Shown here: piece by piece, positions 49,632-64,000 of the stretch
Layout: every line of letters begins with the position of its first letter
How positions within the stretch are numbered: position 1 is the stretch's first letter
NCBI RefSeq assembly: GCF_001653475.1
Contig: NZ_CP011487.1
Span: 1,054,001 to 1,118,000, forward strand
DNA from: Helicobacter pylori
Lineage (GTDB): Bacteria > Campylobacterota > Campylobacteria > Campylobacterales > Helicobacteraceae
DNA: 64,000 bases
Direction of reading: 5' to 3'
Notes under the pieces: generated by a model
The model's database searches: none
What the model saw: the letters and a program-made list of their open reading frames with translations, nothing else
Told to the model about the DNA's origin: nothing
Program-made: the position numbers and the translations under genes

Positions 49632-49769
49632 ATGCGCTTTTTAAAAACCACAGCCGTATTCAATAAAACTCTGTATATAAAAGATTTAAACTTTACTTTT
49701 GAAGGCGTGAGAATAGCGATAAATCCTATCAAGGATTTTAAAAAAATGGTAAGAAAAATTATAAGATAG
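49632..49769 (+). CDS. Tiny ORF of unknown function after waaF
   Basis: This is a 45-codon ORF, nine bases after the waaF stop, beginning MRFLKTTAVFNKTLYIKDLN and ending KMVRKIIR. It is basic and has no signal peptide. No clear ribosome site is visible. It ends just before the hairpin at 49775, which would terminate it. It may be a real small protein or a remnant; weak support. Confidence 0.25.
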   Translation: MRFLKTTAVFNKTLYIKDLNFTFEGVRIAINPIKDFKKMVRKIIR

Positions 49770-49774
49770 TATCC

Positions 49775-49802
49775 AAAAAAGCGTTTTTAAAAACGCTTTT
49801 TT
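49775..49802. terminator. Bidirectional terminator
   Basis: Perfect inverted repeat AAAAAAGCGTTTT / AAAACGCTTTTTT. It has T-runs on both strands and lies between the waaF side and the convergent repeat-peptide gene. Confidence 0.75.
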
Positions 49803-49814
49803 GAGTCAAAGCCA

Positions 49815-49979
49815 TTAGGCTACTGAGTTTTTAGGTTTTTTGGCGTCTTTTTTATCTTTGTGAGCCACTAATTGAGAGCTTAACTCAGGTTTTTTGGCGT
49901 CTTTTTTATCTTTGTGAGCATATGCAGAACTCACTGCCAAAACGGATAACAAAACACCTGTCAAGATTTGCTTTTTCAT
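49815..49979 (-). CDS. Small exported peptide with an exact internal repeat
   Basis: This is a 54-residue gene missed by usual length cut-offs. It has a strong AAGGAGT ribosome site before the ATG at 49979 and a TATAAT box at 50021-50016. The signal peptide is MKKQILTGVLLSVLAVSSAYA. The mature part is two copies of HKDKKDAKKP separated by ELSSQLVA and ending KNSVA, so it is strongly lysine-rich. The DNA repeat is 33 bases, exact, with a 54-base period. Its position matches the HP1192 locus, described as a secreted protein tied to motility; that link is from memory and uncertain. Confidence 0.75.
   Translation of the reverse strand: MKKQILTGVLLSVLAVSSAYAHKDKKDAKKPELSSQLVAHKDKKDAKKPKNSVA
49833..49919. 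repeat. 33-base exact direct repeat
   Basis: Copies at 49833-49865 and 49887-49919 are identical over 33 bases, 54 bases apart (18 codons), inside the small exported peptide gene. Recombination between them would delete exactly 18 codons and keep the frame. Confidence 0.85.
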
Positions 49980-50015
49980 ACGAAAACTCCTTATGATGAT
50001 TTTAAAAGCGAGAGA

Positions 50016-50021
50016 ATTATA
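50016..50021 (-). promoter_or_regulatory. -10 box of the repeat-peptide gene
   Basis: The minus strand reads AAATATAATTC, giving a leader of about 30 bases with AAGGAGT before the ATG at 49979. Confidence 0.6.
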
Positions 50022-50520
50022 TTTCTCAAAAGTAAATGAATAGAAACCAATAGAATTTTCACTAAAGAAATTTGTAGATTGCGTTTTGCTATATAAAAAA
50101 CGCTTGGGAGCAATCAGCCATTTTTCTTAAAAAATAAAAACGCTCAAAAGCGTTTTTTAAGATTGAATACAAAAGAGCTTGTTATTAGCGGAATTTCTTA
50201 TAATGCACTCTTACGGGTGTTAAGGGGAAAAGTTATTTCAAAATACCCCCTATCCCCTAAAAAAATGATTCTTAAACAAAATTAGGAAAATAAACTTTAC
50301 CATAAAACAAAGTAGCCAAAACCCCATTTTTTAAAAAATTAAAAAATTTTAGTTACTCCTATTTGACAAGAATTAGAGCCGAAAGCCAATCTTATAGCAA
50401 AAAGGTAATTAGAGAGATAAAAAGGGATAAAAACACTCAAAAAGTCTTTTTAAATCCAAAAGAGAAAAAGTTTAAATACTACCCCACAACACCCTCTCAC
50501 AAGAGAGCGTTATGATAAAA
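50022..50520. other. Intergenic stretch without a recognised gene
   Basis: About 500 bases between the repeat-peptide gene and the end of fusA hold no ORF that I can support. Visible elements are a terminator-like hairpin at 50136-50157 (AAAAACGCT/AGCGTTTTT), a TATAAT on the plus strand near 50199, G/C runs GGGG and CCCCC around 50230-50260, and the short repeat CTCTC/GAGAG close to the fusA stop. In reference H. pylori strains I recall an aldo-keto reductase gene here; it is not present. Confidence 0.45.
50136..50157. terminator. Hairpin terminator in the fusA-proximal gap
   Basis: AAAAACGCT / AGCGTTTTT with a CAAA loop and a T-run on the plus strand. An A-run on the 5' side makes it usable from both directions. 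Confidence 0.6.
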
Positions 50521-52599
50521 TCAGCCTTTGCGCTTTTCTACAATTTCCTTAGCGATATTGCTAGGCACTTCGCCATAATGATCAAACTCCATAGAGTAAG
50601 TCCCACGCCCTTGAGTGGCTGATCGTAAATCCGTAGAATAACCAAACATTTCCACCAATGGCACAAAAGCATTCACGATTTTCAAGCCTAATCGGTCGTC
50701 CATAGAATTGATTTGCCCTCTTCTTCTATTCAAATCGCCAATCACATCGCCCATGTATTCTTCAGGGACTTCCACTTCCACTTTCATCATAGGCTCTAGT
50801 AAAACCGGGTTAGCCGCACGACTCGCTTCTTTAAACGCCATAGAGCCAGCGATTTTAAACGCCATTTCTGAAGAATCCACATCATGGTAGCTCCCATCAT
50901 AAAGGGTAACCTTAAAATCCACCACCGGATAGCCTGCCAAAACGCCATTTTGCATCGCTTCTTGGATACCCTTATCCACCGCAGGGATATATTCTTTAGG
51001 GATCACGCCCCCAGAAATTTCATTCACAAATTCATACCCACTGCCAGGCTCTTTAGGCTCAAGCTTGATAAACACATGCCCGTATTGCCCACGACCACCA
51101 CTTTGCTTAGCGTATTTATGCTCTTTGCTCACGCTTGAGCGGATAGTCTCTCTAAAGGCGACTTGCGGCTGACCGATTTCAGCTTCCACCTTAAATTCTC
51201 TTTTTAATCTATCCACAATGATTTCTAGGTGCAATTCACCCATGCCACCAATAAGGGTTTGCCCGGTTTCTTCTTGAGTCATCACCCTAAAGCTTGGATC
51301 TTCTTCAGCAAGCTTGCCTAACGCCACACCCATTTTTTCTTGGTCTGCTTTCGTTTTAGGCTCCACAGCGATGTGAATGACCGGCTCAGGAAATTCCATC
51401 CTTTCTAAAACGACGGCGTTCTTTTCATCGCAAAGCGTGTCCCCAGTTAGCGTGTCTTTTAAGCCCACAAATGCGCAAATCTCACCCGCATAAACTTCTT
51501 TAATGTCTTCTCTCTTATTGGAGTGCATTTTAAGAAGTCTTCCCACGCGCTCTTTTTTATCTTTGGTGGAGTTATACACATAGCTACCGGATTCTAGCTT
51601 GCCACGATACACGCGCACAAAAGTGAGCTGGCCCACAAAAGGATCCGTCATGATTTTAAACGCCAAACCGGCAAACTCGCCATCATCGCTGGATTTCACA
51701 AAAACCTCTTCTTCAGTTTTTGGATCAATCCCCTTAATATCCACAACCTCCGTAGGTGCTGGCAAGTAATCAATGACTGCGTCTAATAAAGTCTGCACGC
51801 CTTTATTTTTAAAAGAAGAACCACAAAGCATAGGGACAAGGCTCATGTTCAAACAACCTGTTTTAATGCCTTTTTTGATTTCTTCAACACTTAATTCTTC
51901 ACCGCCTAAATACTTTTCCATCAAGGCTTCATCTTGCTCGGCTACGGCTTCTACAAGCTTTTCTCGGTATTGTTTAGCCTTTTCTAACAAATCGCTAGGG
52001 ATTTCTTCCACATCGTATTTGGCCCCCATAGTTTCATTATTCCAAACAATCGCTTTCATTTGGACTAAATCAATCACGCCAATAAAAGTGTCTTCAGCCC
52101 CAATAGGGATATTAATAGGCACAGGATTAGCTTTCAAGCGTTGCTTGATCTGGTTTTCTACATTATAGAAATTCGCCCCAATCCTATCCATTTTATTGAC
52201 AAAAACAATCCTAGGCACGCCGTATTTATTCGCTTGACGCCACACGGTCTCGCTCTGAGGCTGCACGCCCCCAACCGAGCAAAATACCGAAACGGCACCA
52301 TCTAGCACACGCATGGATCGTTCCACTTCAATAGTGAAATCCACATGCCCTGGAGTGTCAATCAAATTGATTTGGTGATCCTTCCAAAAGCAAGTCGTTG
52401 CCGCAGAAGTAATAGTGATCCCTCTTTCTTTTTCTTGCTCCATCCAGTCCATTGTCGCCGCACCGTCATGCACTTCTCCAATCTTATGGCTCACGCCTGT
52501 ATAGAATAAAATCCTTTCAGAAGTGGTGGTTTTCCCGGCATCAATGTGAGCGGCGATACCGATATTCCTAATCCTATTTAATGGGGTTTTTCTAGCCAT
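50521..52599 (-). CDS. fusA: Elongation factor G
   Basis: EF-G is the translocation GTPase of the ribosome. It has 692 residues from the ATG at 52599, with GGAG five bases upstream; the frame opens six codons earlier at 52617, inside the rpsG end region. G1 is [10 protein letters not shown]3 DTPGHVDFT and G4 NKMDR. The C-terminal domains IV and V show [12 protein letters not shown] and RRGQINSMD. It follows rpsG in the str operon order rpsL-rpsG-fusA. Confidence 0.98.
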   Translation of the reverse strand: MARKTPLNRIRNIGIAAHIDAGKTTTSERILFYTGVSHKIGEVHDGAATMDWMEQEKERGITITSAATTCFWKDHQINLIDTPGHVDFTIEVERSMRVLDGAVSVFCSVGGVQPQSETVWRQANKYGVPRIVFVNKMDRIGANFYNVENQIKQRLKANPVPINIPIGAEDTFIGVIDLVQMKAIVWNNETMGAKYDVEEIPSDLLEKAKQYREKLVEAVAEQDEALMEKYLGGEELSVEEIKKGIKTGCLNMSLVPMLCGSSFKNKGVQTLLDAVIDYLPAPTEVVDIKGIDPKTEEEVFVKSSDDGEFAGLAFKIMTDPFVGQLTFVRVYRGKLESGSYVYNSTKDKKERVGRLLKMHSNKREDIKEVYAGEICAFVGLKDTLTGDTLCDEKNAVVLERMEFPEPVIHIAVEPKTKADQEKMGVALGKLAEEDPSFRVMTQEETGQTLIGGMGELHLEIIVDRLKREFKVEAEIGQPQVAFRETIRSSVSKEHKYAKQSGGRGQYGHVFIKLEPKEPGSGYEFVNEISGGVIPKEYIPAVDKGIQEAMQNGVLAGYPVVDFKVTLYDGSYHDVDSSEMAFKIAGSMAFKEASRAANPVLLEPMMKVEVEVPEEYMGDVIGDLNRRRGQINSMDDRLGLKIVNAFVPLVEMFGYSTDLRSATQGRGTYSMEFDHYGEVPSNIAKEIVEKRKG

Positions 52600-52610
52600 T
52601 CTAACTCCAA

Positions 52611-53093
<483 letters not shown>

Positions 53094-53501
53094 TTATTTT
53101 TTCTTGTTGTCTGTTGCTTTCTTGTCGGTTGCTTTAGCTTTTTTAGTCCCGTATTTAGAGCGCGAAACCGTTCTTTTATTGACCCCTGCAGTGTCTAAAG
53201 CGCCACGAACGATATGGTATTTCACACCGGGTAAATCCTTAACCCTACCCCCACGCACTAACACAATGGAGTGTTCTTGCAAGTTATGCCCTTCACCAGG
53301 GATGTAACTGATCACTTCAAATTTACTGGTCAAACGGACCTTAGCGACCTTTCTTAAAGCCGAGTTAGGCTTTTTAGGGGTAGTCGTATAAACCCTAGTA
53401 CAAACCCCTCTTCTCTGAGGGCATTCCACTAATGCAGGTGATTTCGTTTTTTTAACCACCTTTTTCCTTTCTTTTCTAATCAACTGATTGATAGTAGGCA
53501 C
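53094..53501 (-). CDS. rpsL: 30S ribosomal protein S12
   Basis: S12 controls decoding accuracy. It has 135 residues and a GTG start. The conserved [12 protein letters not shown] holds lysine 43, and [12 protein letters not shown] holds lysine 88. Both are the streptomycin-sensitive residues, so no rpsL resistance change is present. The C-terminal 12 residues are a lysine-rich tail. It is first in the str operon. Confidence 0.98.
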   Translation of the reverse strand: MPTINQLIRKERKKVVKKTKSPALVECPQRRGVCTRVYTTTPKKPNSALRKVAKVRLTSKFEVISYIPGEGHNLQEHSIVLVRGGRVKDLPGVKYHIVRGALDTAGVNKRTVSRSKYGTKKAKATDKKATDNKKK

Positions 53502-53543
53502 TATTTTTCCTTATTCTAAAAATTTAAAACTAAAAGTTCTTCC

Positions 53544-53549
53544 ATTCTA
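53544..53549 (-). promoter_or_regulatory. -10 box, probable str operon promoter
   Basis: The minus strand reads GGGTAGAATGG between the rpoBC stop and rpsL, about 43 bases before the rpsL start. The operon may also be reached by read-through from rpoBC. Confidence 0.4.
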
Positions 53550-53588
53550 CCCTAATTTTTCTTTTAAAAATCTTAACCGATTTTTTTG

Positions 53589-62264
<8,676 letters not shown>

Positions 62265-62452
62265 TCAAGCCTTTGATCAAAAATTTTGAGTTATTTAATG
62301 CATTAATTCAAGTAAGCATTGCAAAAGGATCTTTAAACTTTAGAACCATCCATCGATAAAAATACCAAAAACCCACCTGCAATACTAACCACTTTAGACC
62401 ACACGCTCACAAACAAAATCATGGAGCAAAATCATCTGCAACGCTAGATCAG

Positions 62453-62474
62453 AGAAAGGCACAAAGACCTTTCT
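62453..62474 (-). terminator. Hairpin between rplL and rpoBC, likely attenuator or processing site
   Basis: AGAAAGG / CCTTTCT with an eight-base loop just after the rplL stop. No T-run follows on the minus strand, so partial attenuation or RNase processing is more likely than full termination. Such a site between rplL and rpoB is common in other bacteria. Confidence 0.4.
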
Positions 62475-62485
62475 GTTTTTAAGTC

Positions 62486-62863
62486 TTACTTGACTTCAAC
62501 CTTAGCACCTACTTCTTCAAGTTTCTTCTTGATGGTTTCAGCTTCTTCTTTATTCACGCCCTCTTTAAGCACATGAGGGGTTTTTTCGGTAGCGTCTTTA
62601 GCTTCTTTCAGACCAAGTCCGGTAATTTCACGAACCACTTTAATCACCTTAATTTTTTCAGCACCGCTATCAGCCAAAATCACATTAAATTCGGTTTTTT
62701 CTTCGCTCTCAGCCACTGCACCGCCAGCTACAGCCACACCTGCTACGACCGTTGGAGTCGCACTCACGCCAAATTTTTCCTCAAACATTTTAACCAATTC
62801 AGAAAGCTCTAAAACGCTCAATGAACCAATATACTCTAACACTTCTTCTTTTGAAATTGCCAT
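62486..62863 (-). CDS. rplL: 50S ribosomal protein L7/L12
   Basis: L7/L12 forms the ribosomal stalk that recruits translation GTPases. It has 125 residues from the ATG at 62863, chosen because AAGGA is seven bases upstream; five further codons are open before it. The N-terminal dimer domain is [20 protein letters not shown], then an Ala/Val/Gly hinge, then the C-terminal [20 protein letters not shown] and [15 protein letters not shown]. All are typical. Confidence 0.98.
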   Translation of the reverse strand: MAISKEEVLEYIGSLSVLELSELVKMFEEKFGVSATPTVVAGVAVAGGAVAESEEKTEFNVILADSGAEKIKVIKVVREITGLGLKEAKDATEKTPHVLKEGVNKEEAETIKKKLEEVGAKVEVK

Positions 62864-62908
62864 AATCCAATCCTTCAAATTTTTTTAAATTAAAGCCATC
62901 ATAGGCTC

Positions 62909-63403
62909 TTAGTTTTCTTCTTTCGCTTTACGCAAATTGTCTAAACCCGTAACAAAATAACGTACCGGAGCCGTCCAAACAGAAAGCAACATTCCCATAA
63001 GCTCTTCTTTGCTCGGAAGTTTTGAAACCGCTTCCACATGAGCTACGCTAACGCTTTCTTTATCAAACAAGCCCGCTTTCAACACAAAGTGATCTTTATG
63101 CTCTTTTTGGAAGTCAAACACAAGTTTAGAGAGAGCGATTTGATCATCGCCCCACAAAAACACATTGGTTTCTTTCAAATCCAAATCAGAATAGCCGGCC
63201 TCTTTCATGGCAATATGGGCAAGAGTGTTCTTAATCACTTGCACTTTAATGCCTTGATTGCGAGCTTTATTCCTTAAAACTTCCAACTTTCTCACGCTAA
63301 GACCCTTATAATCGCAAATTAAAAGGGCTTTGGCATCTACAAATTGCGATTTTAAGTTAGCGATTAGCTCTACTTTATGTTGCCTTTGATGTTGTTTTTG
63401 CAT
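62909..63403 (-). CDS. rplJ: 50S ribosomal protein L10
   Basis: L10 anchors the L7/L12 stalk to 23S rRNA. It has 164 residues. [21 protein letters not shown] and [21 protein letters not shown] are the conserved N-terminal RNA-binding blocks. The ribosome site AAAGGAGG is very strong. The 108-base leader upstream may carry the L10 autoregulatory RNA structure. Confidence 0.97.
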   Translation of the reverse strand: MQKQHQRQHKVELIANLKSQFVDAKALLICDYKGLSVRKLEVLRNKARNQGIKVQVIKNTLAHIAMKEAGYSDLDLKETNVFLWGDDQIALSKLVFDFQKEHKDHFVLKAGLFDKESVSVAHVEAVSKLPSKEELMGMLLSVWTAPVRYFVTGLDNLRKAKEEN

Positions 63404-63511
63404 CTTTTCCTCCTTTCTAGACTAGACCTCTGCAAGATTATCTTTTTAAAAAAGAAATTTTAAGCTTTTTAGCTCTTACGATCTTCAGCCTAAGATTAAA
63501 AACTCCTAACG
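63404..63511 (-). promoter_or_regulatory. Possible L10 leader (autoregulatory RNA)
   Basis: The gap between rplA and rplJ is 108 bases and contains GAAGATCGTAAGAGC and AAAAAGCTTAAAATTTC segments that can pair in part. In most bacteria this gap holds the L10-L7/L12 binding leader. The motif match here is loose and was not folded by program. Confidence 0.3.
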
Positions 63512-64000
63512 CTATTTAATATCCATCAATTCTTGTGCGTCCAAATTCACTGAAGGCGACATGGTGAGCGAAAGAGCGGCGTTTCTAATATACTTGCCTT
63601 TCGCACTACTGGGTTTTAGGCGGTTGATTGTTTTAACCAACTCAAGCATGTTTTCTTTGATTTTTTCTTCAGGAAAACTCGCTTTGCCAATAGGGGCATG
63701 AACATTACCCTTTTTATCCACCCTAAAATTCACTTGACCGCTTTTAGCGTTGGTAACCGCTTTAGCAATATCCATCGTAACGGTTCCGGTTTTGGGGTTT
63801 GGCATCAAACCTTTAGGACCTAAAATCCTACCCACTTTACCGACAACCGCCATCATATCAGGCGTTGCGATCACCATGTCAAAATCAATACGACCATTTT
63901 TGATTTCTTCAGCCAAATCGTCTCCGCCAACGACATCAGCCCCGGCGTTTTTGGCTTCATCTTGCTTAATGTCTTTTGCAAAAACGGCCACTCTTACCTT
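63512..64000 (-). CDS. rplA: 50S ribosomal protein L1, 5' end outside window
   Basis: L1 binds the E-site stalk of 23S rRNA and its own mRNA. About 162 codons are visible and the frame continues past the right edge, so roughly the first 70 residues are missing. [20 protein letters not shown] opens the visible part, [19 protein letters not shown] is the L1 signature, and ends DAQELMDIK. No internal start should be used. Confidence 0.96.

Noticed and set aside
50373-50410. TTGACA followed by TATAG on the plus strand as a sigma-70-type promoter
   Set aside because: The spacing is about 24 bases, too long, and no gene follows on that strand before fusA's 3' end.

Overview
The window is a chromosomal segment of Helicobacter pylori or a very close relative. 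The evidence is the fused rpoB-rpoC gene (one 2890-codon reading frame), three Hop outer-membrane proteins and one Hof protein, the gluP, fldA/fqrB, fliW and nupC-deoB-deoD genes in the order known for this species, AT-rich codon use, and TATAAT-type -10 boxes without clear -35 boxes. Gene identities come from reading the protein sequences; no database search was possible.

Layout. 1-3232 (minus): the rpsP-khpA-rimM-trmD translation operon (trmD cut by the window edge), then ffh. 3247-5865 (minus): valS. 6003-14745 (plus): fliW, murG, the outer-membrane proteins hopI and hopL, proC and a broken fic gene. 14828-18963: ybeY, flavodoxin fldA and a DedA protein (minus), ccoS and the flavodoxin reductase fqrB (plus), and an MFS carrier (minus) that seems to have lost its true start by a frameshift. 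19028-28586: pgi, hofH, cstA (minus), a glnP-glnP-glnQ-glnH amino-acid ABC importer and a small exported protein. 28803-37489 (minus): gluP, a purine permease, a candidate small RNA, the CEACAM adhesin hopQ (type I form), the nucleoside salvage set nupC-deoB-deoD and a CAT-anticodon tRNA. 37635-43651: a transporter-rich block with a YajR-like MFS pump, ttcA, a CPA2 antiporter, a MATE pump and sotB. 43930-46158: alpha-carbonic anhydrase followed by an accessory patch, partly very AT-rich, with one small ORF, headless or frameshifted remnants and two closely related palindromic terminators. 46159-49622: asd, hisS and waaF. 49632-50520: two tiny ORFs, one encoding an exported 54-residue peptide with an exact internal repeat, and about 500 bases without a recognisable gene. 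50521-64000 (minus): fusA, rpsG, rpsL, rpoBC, rplL, rplJ and the 3' part of rplA.

How the parts work together. Most of the window is core metabolism and information processing. FldA and FqrB form one electron route: pyruvate oxidoreductase reduces flavodoxin, and FqrB passes the electrons to NADP. NupC, DeoD and DeoB import nucleosides and feed their sugars into central metabolism. GluP and Pgi handle glucose. The Hop/Hof proteins and the periplasmic carbonic anhydrase face the gastric mucosa. The least explained stretches are the candidate sRNA upstream of the purine permease's divergent neighbour region (31728-31804), the accessory patch at 44674-46158 and the repeat peptide at 49815-49979.
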